From Oscillospiraceae bacterium (lineage in GTDB: Bacteria > Bacillota > Clostridia > Oscillospirales > Ruminococcaceae), in the NCBI GenBank assembly GCA_022768245.1, contig JALEMR010000017.1:1-35629 (forward strand): a stretch of DNA of 35,629 nt, given 5' to 3'. Below are positions 1-7,889 of this stretch, piece after piece (the first letter of the stretch is position 1; the number at the start of each line of letters is the position of its first letter). A program made the position numbers and the translations under genes. Under the pieces are notes generated by a model. It saw only the letters and a list, made by a program, of their open reading frames with translations, made no database searches and had not been told where the DNA came from.

Positions 1-50
1 TGAGCAACATGGACGACGACCTCATTTCCATGTTCAAGGACAGAAAGTAA
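1..50 (+). CDS. C-terminal end of an unidentified protein (partial)
   Basis: Only the last 15 codons are inside the window, read in the frame starting at base 3. They end in an acidic/basic tail, MDDDLISMFKDRK, followed by a TAA stop at 48-50. A strong intrinsic terminator begins 14 bases later, which supports a real gene end on the + strand. Too little is present to name a family. Confidence 0.6.
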   Translation, partial: SNMDDDLISMFKDRK

Positions 51-64
51 TTTGTGATATATAA

Positions 65-104
65 AGTCTCCCGCGGACGATCTCATTTCCGCGGGAGACT
101 TTTT
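65..104 (+). terminator. Rho-independent terminator
   Basis: A perfect 12-bp stem (AGTCTCCCGCGG at 65-76 pairing with 89-100) is followed by a T run. It closes the gene ending at 50. Confidence 0.9.
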
Positions 105-113
105 CGGTTGTTG

Positions 114-292
114 GGTGCAAGGATTTTTGGCGTTTCAGCCAAAAATCCTTGCACCTTGCCGCCCGTCAGCGGCGGCAAAAGCAGACGTCAATCAGGGAGT
201 ACGGCACAAATCTTTGATTTGTGCCGCTGAAAATCCTGTTTTACAGGATTTTCAGCCAATAACTGCCCTTCGGGCAGTTATTGAGTACGCAC
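114..292. repeat. Array of five perfect hairpins (repeat element copy 1)
   Basis: Five back-to-back inverted repeats fill this stretch. They are 114-155 (18-bp arms, 6-base loop), 156-178 (8-bp arms), 202-226 (11-bp arms, 3-base loop), 227-255 (13-bp arms, 3-base loop) and 258-282 (11-bp arms, 3-base loop). Only the last has a loop (TTC) resembling common stable tetraloop/triloop hairpins. The element lies directly after the stop codon of the minus-strand lipoprotein gene. It shares three short boxes (CTTGCACCTTG 148-158, AATCAGGGA 190-198, GAGTACGCAC 283-292) with a second element at 19450-19573. There are no regular spacers as in CRISPR. It could be a MITE- or REP-like element or a structured 3' UTR; its function is unknown. 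Confidence 0.75.
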
Positions 293-298
293 TATATA

Positions 299-1405
299 TT
301 ATTTATTATCCGAAGAGGTCTCATCGGTGGTGTTTTCAGAAGCCGCATTTTCTCCGGGAGTGATGGGCTCACCGGGAGTATTCTGCACAGGCGCCGCTTT
401 GTCGGGAGAATGGTAGGTATTCTGAGGATAATTCATCCGCACAGCCGCAGCTGCCGCTTTTGCAGCCCTTTCCGCACGGCGTGCCCTTGTCTTTTTGCGT
501 ATCGCGATGATTATCGCAATAATTATCCCGATAAGTATCAGATAGGGAAACAGATAGATGATAACGAACAGAAGTCCTTCAAGGAAGGAAAGGAATCCCG
601 AACCTGCATCCGAGAGAGTGTTTGAAAGTCTCTGGAGGAAGGTGTCCTTTTTAACGGGTTCGGGGGTATATTCCCTTACTTCGTTGATGCTGATGTGCAC
701 ATAGGAGTAAGCGACATCGGTGCGTATCTGATTCATGCGGGTCTTTATCTGTGCTATCTGTATCTGAAGCTCGGTCAGCTCCTTTTCGACGGATACGGCG
801 TACTCGTCATCGGTGATGTCTGCCAGCAGGTCGATATAGCGCTGTTCCTTTGCCTCGTATATTTCGAGGGTGGTGTTCAGGTCGTAGTATTCGCTGCTGA
901 CGTTTTCCACGGAAGCGTTCTTGCTGCGCAGGTCGCCGAGAGAAGCCGCATAGCCGCAGAATTCATCATAATCGGCGCTGGGAATGCGGACGGTAGCGTA
1001 ATAGGTCCGCCATTTTTCCTCGTCTGCGTAGTAGTATCTGCTGTCGCTGCCGCCGTCGCTGAAGCTTTCGTTCTCCACAAAGCCGCCGTAGCTGTCAAGG
1101 CTTTCCTTGAAGCTGTCCACAGCCTCGTCGAAATTCAGCACGTCCACGGTCATATCGCAGGAATAAACAAGCATTTCCTTTTTTATGGTATCGGCGGAAA
1201 CTGCGCTGTTGTCACCGTTATCCGCTTCGGCGGGAGATTCTTCGGCTGAGGCATTCTCGTAGGAAGTCTCATAGCTGTAGTCGCTGTCATAGGAGTCATA
1301 GGCTCCGTTTGCGATATAGGCTTCTGATTTTGCAGAGTCGCTGCTGCCGCAGGCGGTAAGCATCACCGAGCAGAGAATAACAGGTATAAGTAATTGTCCT
1401 TTCAT
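299..1405 (-). CDS. DUF4349-domain membrane lipoprotein
   Basis: This is a 368-residue protein with a lipoprotein signal peptide: a short basic start, a hydrophobic stretch and an LTAC lipobox with the cysteine near residue 19. A low-complexity Ser/Tyr/Asp/Glu-rich linker follows. Next is the DUF4349 domain (about 75-250), with a helical coiled-coil segment rich in Gln, Glu and Leu around 180-225. A long transmembrane helix lies near 275-305, and the C-terminal tail is basic and alanine-rich (KKTRARRAERAAKAAAAA), probably cytoplasmic. So the protein is lipid-anchored at its N terminus and spans the membrane near its C terminus. The start is supported by GGGAGGAA eight bases upstream, and a possible TATAAT lies at 1440-1445. 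The family is widespread in Firmicutes, but its role is not established. It has no operon partner here. Confidence 0.85.
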   Translation of the reverse strand: MKGQLLIPVILCSVMLTACGSSDSAKSEAYIANGAYDSYDSDYSYETSYENASAEESPAEADNGDNSAVSADTIKKEMLVYSCDMTVDVLNFDEAVDSFKESLDSYGGFVENESFSDGGSDSRYYYADEEKWRTYYATVRIPSADYDEFCGYAASLGDLRSKNASVENVSSEYYDLNTTLEIYEAKEQRYIDLLADITDDEYAVSVEKELTELQIQIAQIKTRMNQIRTDVAYSYVHISINEVREYTPEPVKKDTFLQRLSNTLSDAGSGFLSFLEGLLFVIIYLFPYLILIGIIIAIIIAIRKKTRARRAERAAKAAAAAVRMNYPQNTYHSPDKAAPVQNTPGEPITPGENAASENTTDETSSDNK

Positions 1406-1529
1406 ATGTAGTTCCTCCCGTATTTATGTTGTTATACCTATTATACGATGTGGGGAGGGGATATTTATGGGATATTTTTGTAAATGCTTTGTGAACAAAA
1501 TATTACAGGAGGAAAAGCATATCCCCGAA

Positions 1530-1558
1530 TTGACGATCCGCGCATTTTGTAGTATCAT
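1530..1558 (+). promoter_or_regulatory. Sigma-A promoter for a very short transcript
   Basis: TTGACG (1530-1535), a 17-base spacer and TATCAT (1553-1558) form a good + strand promoter. Downstream come a strong SD (GGAGGAG 1578-1584), a start codon at 1591, a stop codon after only two sense codons (ATG ATA TAG), and immediately the 34-base palindromic terminator at 1599-1632. The predicted RNA is about 70 nt. It may be the scar of a deleted gene or a small RNA. Confidence 0.55.
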
Positions 1559-1598
1559 ATTAATAGATCAAGTTATCGGAGGAGAATAAAATGATATA

Positions 1599-1632
1599 GG
1601 CAGCACCGCACAAAGCTTTGTGCGGTGCTGCC
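1599..1632. terminator. Perfect 34-bp palindromic hairpin, probable bidirectional terminator
   Basis: The 17-base arms GGCAGCACCGCACAAAG (1599-1615) and CTTTGTGCGGTGCTGCC (1616-1632) are perfectly complementary. It sits four bases after the stop codon of the minus-strand YibE/F gene and also ends the short + strand transcript. Flanks are AT-rich, but neither side has a long uninterrupted T run. A related sequence occurs at 33114-33148. Confidence 0.75.
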
Positions 1633-1636
1633 TTAA

Positions 1637-2800
1637 TTATTTCTGCGATGTTTCGGGGCTTTTATTGTCCGCCAGCAGCAGACCGCTTGTTACAGCAGTC
1701 AGCGGAGCGGCACATACCAGACCGAAGCTTCCCACCACGGTATGGACTATCTCCGCGGCAACATACTTGTAGTTGAGCATATTCCCGACAGGAGTTCCCT
1801 GCGCCATAAATACCATAAGCAGTGCGATACAGCTTCCCGAATAGGCGAGCAGCAGCGTTGTGGTTATGGTGCCCATGGCAGCCCGTCCTATGGTAAGTCC
1901 CGACTTTATCGCCTCGGCGCGGGAGATGTCGGGCTTCTTTTTTACTATCTCTGCCACGGCGGAGGTGATATCCACCGCCACGTCCATAACTGCTCCCGAC
2001 GAGCCGATGAATATGGACGCCATGAATATCTTAGTCAGATTAAGGTCACTGTACCCGCTGTACAGCAGGCTTTCGGAGTATGACATGACTGCTCCGTGTA
2101 TCTTGAACAGGTCGGTGAAGATAATTCCCGTAACTGCGGTGACGATGATTCCCGCGGTAATGCCCAGCGCCGAAGCGAGGGCTCTCTTATCGAAGCCGTA
2201 CACGAGGGAGACGATCATCACCGATATGAACACAATGACTATATCGCCCGTGATAATGGGGTCGTATCCCTTAAGATACAGCGGCACCACCAGCTTCCAT
2301 ATGCACAGTACGGTGAGTATAAATGACAGCACCGAGCGCACGCCTGTCTTTCCCGCGAATATAATAAGTACGGCGGCAAATATCAGCGCAAGTACCGCTT
2401 CAAGGTCAAGGCGGTAATGGTCGGTCATAGTCACCGACAGTATCTCGTCCCCCGAGTAGCTTATGACGATGTACGCCTTGTCTCCGGGGACGAATATCTT
2501 GTCCTGTTCAAGGGAGCCCGTCAGCAGATTGACTGCCTGTGTCTCGGCGTCCTTGAATTTTCCTTTGAGCACCCGCACGGTGCATTCCTGTTCGCCCGAG
2601 CGCACAAGTCCCGTGTCGATGATGTTGCTGTCGTCGCAGGACAGCACCCGGGCAGGCACTCTTTCTGCGCCCTGATATATCTGACTGCCCTCATAGCCCG
2701 TAGGCAGGAGCATCAGCAGGATAATGACAATTATCGCCGCAATGGCGGGAGAGTTATAGGCGATAAATTCCTTGATATTCTCGGGTCTTTTTGATTTCAT
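1637..2800 (-). CDS. YibE/F-family multipass membrane protein
   Basis: This 387-residue integral membrane protein matches the YibE/F-like family in layout and sequence. It has one N-terminal transmembrane helix (about 17-35) and an extracytoplasmic region (about 40-130). Seven or so hydrophobic helices follow from about residue 130 to 375. The conserved stretch SIFIGSSGAVMDVAVDITSA (near 265-285) is typical of the family. Its molecular function is unknown; a transport role is inferred from topology only. The start is preceded by AGAAAGAGAG. The gene lies 30 bases downstream of the alkaline phosphatase terminator, on the same strand. No clear promoter of its own is visible, so it may depend on read-through or a weak promoter in that gap. 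Confidence 0.88.
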   Translation of the reverse strand: MKSKRPENIKEFIAYNSPAIAAIIVIILLMLLPTGYEGSQIYQGAERVPARVLSCDDSNIIDTGLVRSGEQECTVRVLKGKFKDAETQAVNLLTGSLEQDKIFVPGDKAYIVISYSGDEILSVTMTDHYRLDLEAVLALIFAAVLIIFAGKTGVRSVLSFILTVLCIWKLVVPLYLKGYDPIITGDIVIVFISVMIVSLVYGFDKRALASALGITAGIIVTAVTGIIFTDLFKIHGAVMSYSESLLYSGYSDLNLTKIFMASIFIGSSGAVMDVAVDITSAVAEIVKKKPDISRAEAIKSGLTIGRAAMGTITTTLLLAYSGSCIALLMVFMAQGTPVGNMLNYKYVAAEIVHTVVGSFGLVCAAPLTAVTSGLLLADNKSPETSQK

Positions 2801-2830
2801 ATATACTCTCTTTCTGTGTACAGGATAAAA

Positions 2831-2864
2831 ACCGAACCGGTCCCGGGTGGAAAACCGGTTCGGT
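2831..2864 (-). terminator. Intrinsic terminator of the alkaline phosphatase gene
   Basis: The arms ACCGAACCGGT (2831-2841) and ACCGGTTCGGT (2854-2864) form a perfect 11-bp stem. On the minus strand the stem is followed by a T run (bases 2827-2830 and on). Confidence 0.88.
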
Positions 2865-2889
2865 CAAAGGGGAAGGGTGAAAGCGTTGA

Positions 2890-4473
2890 TTACTTGACCT
2901 GTGTCAGTGCTGCCAGGTTGTCGTAGATGTCGGTGTTATCGTAGTAGCCCTCGAAGAGCTCGGAGCCTGCGCCCTGTGCGAATACCGCAACGGGGAGACC
3001 CGTATGAGCGTAGGAAGCGAAGTTCACGCCGGACTTGTTATTGAGGATATGAGTGATAGTAACGGTGAGGGGCTCATAGGAACCGTAGAGGAGATATTCC
3101 TCCTGAGTGATCTCGTCGTCGGCTGTTCTTGTCATAGTTTCCTCGTAAGCAGCCTTAAGCTTTTCGTACTCGTACTCGGTCATTTCGAGTGTGCCGCTAT
3201 TGTCGGATTCGGGGTGCTTGTCTGCGCTGTCGAGCTGTACCTCAGCCTCGGGAGTGCCTGCGGGAGCGGTAAGACCGAAGAGCTTGGTGATGTCCTTCAT
3301 AACAGCGGAGAAGCTTGTGTTGTTCTCCTTGTACTTGGAAACGTAGTCGGAGTCGAACTTAGCGTAGGATATCTTCTGATTCTTAAGATTTGTGAGGAAG
3401 GTATCGTAATTTGTGCCTGCGTAGCCGATAGTAAGACCGCCTGTTTCGTGGTCGCCCGTTACGATGATAAGGGTCTCATCGGGGTGCTTGTTGTAGAAGT
3501 CCACAGCCTTGGAAACTGCGGAGCTGAGAGCTACCGTATCGGAAATTGTGGAGCCTGCATCGTTTGCGTGGCAAGCCCAGTCTATCTTTCCGCCCTCGAC
3601 CATCATAAAGAAGCCGTTGTCGTTGTCGAGGACCTCAATGCCCTTTTCAACATAGTCAGCCAGAGCCCACTCGTCGGCTTTGCGGTCGTTGTTGTAGGAC
3701 ATAGAGCCGCTGTCTGCGATAGTCTCGGAGATAACGATAGCCTTTCCGTCAGCGGCGGTGAGCTTTTCAGCCTCGTCCTGAGTCTTGATGACCTTGTAGC
3801 CTGCCTGTTCTGCGAGAGTGTAGCTGTCGGTGGCAGTGCCGCCCTTGGTGGTGTCCTTAAGAGCGCCGCCTGCGAAGTAGTCGAAGCCGCTTTCGATAAG
3901 CTCGCAGCTTATCTCATAGTAGTCGTTTCTGCTTGCCTGATGAGCATAGTATGCGGCGGGAGTCGCATGATTGAGGTTAACGGTGGAAACGATGCCCACC
4001 TTGTAGCCCAGCTGCTCCTTGAGCTTTTCGGCGATGGTCTCATATTCGACGGTGAAGGTCTCGTCCATGTTGATAGTACCGCTGTAGGTCTTGTAGCCTG
4101 TTGCGAGGGAGGTGGCGGTAGATGCGGAATCGGGGCAGAAGGAAGTGGAATCGTAGGTGACAGCCGAGCCGCATACGGGGAAGGTCATAAAGCTGAGCTT
4201 CTTGTTTGCTTCGAGTATGCTGTTGTTGTTGGTAGCGGCAAGAGCGGAGTAATAGTCAGCGCTGAGCTGTACCTGAGGATAGCTCATGCCGTCGCCGATG
4301 AACATGAAAATGTACTTAGGCTTCTTGCCGGTGTAGGAGCCTGCGGTGACTGTCTGCGCAGCCTCTGCCCGGGGAGCGCTTGTCATGCAGCTCACTGCCG
4401 CTGCGCCGCCTGCGATGACCACTGCCGATACAGCGGCAATAGCCTTACGGATATTCTTCTTACAATTGATCAT
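2890..4473 (-). CDS. Secreted alkaline phosphatase (PhoA family)
   Basis: This 527-residue protein hydrolyses phosphate monoesters outside the membrane. It has a signal peptide: a basic start, a hydrophobic core at 11-29 and likely cleavage after AEA near residue 38. The metal and catalytic motifs of the PhoA family are present. These are FIGDGMS with D61, the nucleophile motif CPDSASTATSLATG with S116, GGKIDWACHANDAG, and VTGDHETGG. Near the C terminus is HTGLPV. A family-typical insert lies around 385-480, and no cell-wall anchor is seen. An alternative reading as a lipoprotein (Cys29 in AVSC) is possible but weaker. AAGGAGAG precedes the start. It has its own promoter with TTAACA boxes at 4535-4578 and its own terminator, so it is probably monocistronic and phosphate-regulated. 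Confidence 0.93.
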   Translation of the reverse strand: MINCKKNIRKAIAAVSAVVIAGGAAAVSCMTSAPRAEAAQTVTAGSYTGKKPKYIFMFIGDGMSYPQVQLSADYYSALAATNNNSILEANKKLSFMTFPVCGSAVTYDSTSFCPDSASTATSLATGYKTYSGTINMDETFTVEYETIAEKLKEQLGYKVGIVSTVNLNHATPAAYYAHQASRNDYYEISCELIESGFDYFAGGALKDTTKGGTATDSYTLAEQAGYKVIKTQDEAEKLTAADGKAIVISETIADSGSMSYNNDRKADEWALADYVEKGIEVLDNDNGFFMMVEGGKIDWACHANDAGSTISDTVALSSAVSKAVDFYNKHPDETLIIVTGDHETGGLTIGYAGTNYDTFLTNLKNQKISYAKFDSDYVSKYKENNTSFSAVMKDITKLFGLTAPAGTPEAEVQLDSADKHPESDNSGTLEMTEYEYEKLKAAYEETMTRTADDEITQEEYLLYGSYEPLTVTITHILNNKSGVNFASYAHTGLPVAVFAQGAGSELFEGYYDNTDIYDNLAALTQVK

Positions 4474-4534
4474 TGCTTTTCTCTCCTTGATCCATGAATT
4501 TTTGTAATTGTGGGTTATTTTTGATTACGATATT

Positions 4535-4578
4535 ATTATAGATCTGTATTGTTAAATTCAAAAGAAAAGTTGTGTTAA
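4535..4578 (-). promoter_or_regulatory. Alkaline phosphatase promoter with possible PHO boxes
   Basis: On the minus strand, TATAAT lies at 4535-4540. Two TTAACA motifs (4550-4555 and 4573-4578) lie 23 bases apart just upstream of it. In Bacillus, PhoP binds TTAACA-like repeats at about 11-base spacing immediately upstream of the -10. The copy expected in the middle is degenerate here. No standard -35 is visible, which fits an activator-dependent promoter. Confidence 0.5.
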
Positions 4579-4684
4579 GCTTTCATAAAACGCGGACAGT
4601 TGAAATATGCTGTATAGTGATATCTGTAATGCACAAAAAAATGGCAGAATATTTATTTAATATGTAAAAATGAATCTAAAAATA

Positions 4685-4713
4685 TTGAATTAATAGGTTT
4701 TATGCGGTATAAT
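4685..4713 (+). promoter_or_regulatory. Promoter of the sensor-GGDEF gene
   Basis: TTGAAT (4685-4690), a 17-base spacer and TATAAT (4708-4713) form a near-consensus promoter. The 5' UTR is about 90 bases and contains a GCCGCTG/CAGCGGC stem (4730-4773) followed by TTTCTGTT, possibly a weak attenuator. The rest of the 336-base gap to the divergent phosphatase gene is AT-rich and shows nothing else. Confidence 0.75.
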
Positions 4714-4809
4714 AAAAATGTGTAATTGTCGCCGCTGAAAAGCTGTATGGCATGAACTGTCGGACAGCGGCTTTCTGTTACCAATACCGTCCGAAAGGAG
4801 AATCAGCTG

Positions 4810-6762
4810 ATGAAGCAGGAAAAAAGCAAGAGAATTGCTTTATGTACCTGTAAGATACAAGATGAGACTATCGGCGCCTTAGTGAATGAAATATGTCATG
4901 AAGCCAATAAGTCAGGGTACCATGTGGTGATCTACAATTCCTTTTACGATTTTTATCAGGATAATCAGATAAGCCAAAGCTCCAAAAGCATTTTCTCTCT
5001 TATGGATTATAAAACTCCCGTGGGGATAATCATTCTCGGCGAGACCTTTCAGGAAAAGGACGATGTCACCATAAGGGACATTGCCCGTAAAGGCAATGAA
5101 GCGGGTATCCCCGTTGTTTCCGTGGATAAGGAGATAGAGGGCGCAAGAAGCGTCCTGTTTGACTATTCCACCTCCTTTGAGCAGATAGTCCGCCATATCG
5201 TGGAATTTCACGGCTGCAAAAGAGTGGATTTCCTGGGCGGCTTCAAGGACAATCCCTTTTCCGACGAGCGGCTCAACGTTTATAAAAAGGTCATGGCGGA
5301 AAACGGTCTGCCTATTGAGGATTTCCGAATAGATTACGGCGATTTCTGGGATTTCCCTGCGGCAAAGGCGGTCAACGGCTTTCTTGCCGCCGAAAAGGAA
5401 CCTCCCGAAGCCATTATCTGTGCAAATGATACCATGGCGATAACCGCCTGCCGCGTGCTTGAAGAGCATGGATATTCCGTCCCGGAAGATGTTATTGTCA
5501 CCGGATTTGACGGCATAGAGCAGGAAAAGTATCATTCCCCGAGATTTACTACCGCTCACCAGAATCTGGTCAGCGCAGCAAAGGCGGCTGTTGAGCTTAT
5601 CCACTCGTCATGCTGCGGCAGAGAGGACGTCCCGCAGAAGGCACTTATCCCGTATGATGTGACCTTTTCACAGTCCTGCGGCTGTCAGCCTATCGAGTAT
5701 AAAAAGGTCAACAACGTGCTGATGGATCTGTACGAAAAGCTGCATCAGCGCGACGAACTGGTCGTCAGCATGAACTTCATGAATAATACCCTTACGGCAT
5801 GTTCCTCTGTGATGGAGGCGCTCCCGAAGATAGAGCGCTATATCGGGGTGCTTTACTCCGACGCTATTAATATTAATTTCAGGAAAAGCTTTCTGTCCAA
5901 CGATATCTCCGCCGACTTCGGCAGACCAATAGAGGTCGGGGAGGATATGATTCACGTGATATCCTACCTGGGTACCCACCCCAAGGAAGAAATGAAGAGG
6001 TTTTCCTTCGGAGAAAGACCGCCGTATATGGAGCACGAGGAGAATATACAGCCTGACCGCGCTATTATGGTGATACCTCTGAATTATCAGGAGAAGATAT
6101 TCGGCTATCTCAGCATACACTACTGCGCAGATGTGCTTCGTTATGATACTCTGTATAAATTTTCGATGAATTTCAACCATTCGCTGGATACCGTGAAAAA
6201 CAAGGAGCTTATGCTGACGGTCAACAGCGTGCTGGAGGGAGCAAATCGCAAGCTTGAATATGCATATGCTCACGACAGCATGACGGGTCTGCTGAATCGG
6301 CGCGGCTTTTATCAGAAGCTTATGGAGCAATTCGGGAGCTATGAAAAGGGATATGTTTTCGTTGCGTCTGTGGATATGGACGGACTGAAATATATCAATG
6401 ACAATTTCGGGCATCACGAGGGCGATTTCGCCATAAAGCAGATAGCGGGAGCACTGATAAAATGCAGCGGCGAAAGCGGCATATGCGCCCGCTTCGGCGG
6501 AGATGAATTTATGTCGGTGATCTTTTCCGAGAGAAAGGACGACCCGATATTCACGGGCTTCAAAGAACGCATGACCGGCGAGATAGATGATATCAACAAA
6601 AAATATCAGAGAGATTATACCATTGACGCAAGCTACGGTACTCAGATATCCGAGCTCAGCGAGGAGATAGACCTGGATATGATAATGCGGAATGCCGACG
6701 AGAAAATGTACGAGAGCAAAATGAGCCGCGGAGTCAAAATCAGAAAATCCAAAAGAGAATAA
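4810..6762 (+). CDS. LacI-type sensor domain fused to a diguanylate cyclase (GGDEF)
   Basis: This is a 650-residue protein with no signal peptide or transmembrane helix, so it should act in the cytoplasm. Residues 8-295 resemble the ligand-binding core of LacI/GalR regulators (ICANDTMAITACRVLEEHGY, VIVTGFDG), but no DNA-binding helix-turn-helix precedes it. Residues about 300-470 form a middle region that may be GAF-like. Residues about 485-648 are a GGDEF domain with an intact RFGGDEF motif at 563-567 and the upstream VDMDGLKYINDNFGHHEGD metal/GTP region. The RxxD inhibitory site expected five residues before GGDEF is absent. The likely role is to make c-di-GMP in response to a small ligand, perhaps a sugar; the ligand is unknown. 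CGAAAGGAG lies nine bases before the ATG. It is a single-gene unit. Confidence 0.9.
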   Translation: MKQEKSKRIALCTCKIQDETIGALVNEICHEANKSGYHVVIYNSFYDFYQDNQISQSSKSIFSLMDYKTPVGIIILGETFQEKDDVTIRDIARKGNEAGIPVVSVDKEIEGARSVLFDYSTSFEQIVRHIVEFHGCKRVDFLGGFKDNPFSDERLNVYKKVMAENGLPIEDFRIDYGDFWDFPAAKAVNGFLAAEKEPPEAIICANDTMAITACRVLEEHGYSVPEDVIVTGFDGIEQEKYHSPRFTTAHQNLVSAAKAAVELIHSSCCGREDVPQKALIPYDVTFSQSCGCQPIEYKKVNNVLMDLYEKLHQRDELVVSMNFMNNTLTACSSVMEALPKIERYIGVLYSDAININFRKSFLSNDISADFGRPIEVGEDMIHVISYLGTHPKEEMKRFSFGERPPYMEHEENIQPDRAIMVIPLNYQEKIFGYLSIHYCADVLRYDTLYKFSMNFNHSLDTVKNKELMLTVNSVLEGANRKLEYAYAHDSMTGLLNRRGFYQKLMEQFGSYEKGYVFVASVDMDGLKYINDNFGHHEGDFAIKQIAGALIKCSGESGICARFGGDEFMSVIFSERKDDPIFTGFKERMTGEIDDINKKYQRDYTIDASYGTQISELSEEIDLDMIMRNADEKMYESKMSRGVKIRKSKRE

Positions 6763-6770
6763 GCAGATAA

Positions 6771-6806
6771 GCGCCGACGGGAGATACGATCTCCGTCGGC
6801 GCTTTT
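6771..6806 (+). terminator. Terminator of the sensor-GGDEF gene
   Basis: GCGCCGACGG (6771-6780) pairs with CCGTCGGCGC (6793-6802). An extra inner GAGAT/ATCTC pairing and a TTTT run follow. Confidence 0.9.
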
Positions 6807-6856
6807 GCCGCACATTCAGCGCTATGTTCATTTTGGCACGAGATCATATTTCATAA

Positions 6857-6887
6857 AAAATCCGCCCGAAAACATCGGACGGATTTT
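6857..6887 (-). terminator. Terminator of secDF
   Basis: The 13-base arms at 6857-6869 and 6875-6887 pair with one mismatch. On the minus strand the stem ends in a T run. Confidence 0.85.
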
Positions 6888-6902
6888 CTGTTTCAGATCA
6901 AA

Positions 6903-7889
6903 TCAGGCTTCAGCGGGAGCAGCTTCCTGCTTCTGCTGCTTTTTGGAGCCGTCTCCCTTATTGCTGCGCTTGTTTTCGAGATATACCCAGAGGGGACCCG
7001 ATACGCAGAGGGAGGAATAGGTTCCACATATCATTCCGACCATAACGGGGAATGAGAAGGGGATAATGGACTGAACGTCGTAGATAAGAGCAACTACAGT
7101 AACTGCCAGCATTGCGAGAATGGTAGTCAGCGAAGTGATGATAGAACGGGTAAGAGACTGATTGATGCTCCTGTTGGTAACTTCCGCAAGAGAGAGCTTT
7201 TCTTTTCTGTAAAGCTGCTTGTTCTCTCTGATACGGTCGTAGATAACGATGGTGTTGTTGATGGAGTAGCCGAGGATAGTCAGGACAACTGCCATAAAGT
7301 TGGAGTCGATGTCCATGCGGAAGATGACGAAGGTCGCATATACCACGAAGATATCATGGAGCAGAGCCACTACTGCGCAAACGCCCGCAAGCCAACCGCC
7401 GATATTCTTGAATCGTATCGCGATGTAGATGATGAGCACGATGCAGGAGAATACAACGGCAACCAGACACTTAAGGAAGAAGGTCTTACCGGAAGCGGCG
7501 GAAACATCGGAGGACTGGATAAGCTCCAGATTGTTTTCGCTGTATATCTCGTCCAGCTTGGTGGTAAGCTCAAGCTGACCGTCGGAATTGAGCTCGTTCT
7601 TTGCGTTTATCTCCACCTGGATCTTGTTTCTGCCTGTGGTGAAGTCGGAGCCTGTGTTTACGGCAACCTCTGCGCCGCCGAGAGCCTCCCGGACGGAGTT
7701 TTTGAAATCGTCGGGGGATATCTCACCGTCGTAAACGTAGGAGAGCATCGTTCCGCCCACAAATTCGATATCCAGCTTTGCGCCAGCAAATATTGTGAAG
7801 AGTATGCCCAGTACCACTATCGTCAGTGAAATAATGAGATAACGCTTGCTGTTTCCGATAAAATCAAAGTTAAAGGATTTTTTCTTCAT
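6903..7889 (-). CDS. secF: Protein translocase subunit SecF
   Basis: SecF works with SecD in the membrane, using the proton-motive force to pull secreted proteins through SecYEG. This 328-residue protein has the SecF plan. It has one N-terminal helix (about 16-34), the FVGGTMLSY motif near 45, and an external P1-like region to about residue 135. Five more helices follow, with the conserved YSINNTIVIYDRIREN stretch. The C-terminal tail is basic with a Gln/Ala-rich end. Its ATG overlaps the secD stop codon by one base (TAATG at 7887-7891), so translation is probably coupled to secD. Confidence 0.97.
   Translation of the reverse strand: MKKKSFNFDFIGNSKRYLIISLTIVVLGILFTIFAGAKLDIEFVGGTMLSYVYDGEISPDDFKNSVREALGGAEVAVNTGSDFTTGRNKIQVEINAKNELNSDGQLELTTKLDEIYSENNLELIQSSDVSAASGKTFFLKCLVAVVFSCIVLIIYIAIRFKNIGGWLAGVCAVVALLHDIFVVYATFVIFRMDIDSNFMAVVLTILGYSINNTIVIYDRIRENKQLYRKEKLSLAEVTNRSINQSLTRSIITSLTTILAMLAVTVVALIYDVQSIIPFSFPVMVGMICGTYSSLCVSGPLWVYLENKRSNKGDGSKKQQKQEAAPAEA

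Noticed and set aside
114-292. CRISPR array
   Set aside because: The repeated units are unrelated hairpins, not identical repeats with unique spacers, and no cas genes are present.
3004-4497. Long open frame on the + strand opposite the alkaline phosphatase gene
   Set aside because: It is the antisense shadow of a clear PhoA-family gene with codon bias; it has no SD and no family resemblance.
4714-4809. c-di-GMP riboswitch before the GGDEF gene
   Set aside because: The conserved aptamer cores of class I or II were not found in the leader; only one simple stem is present.
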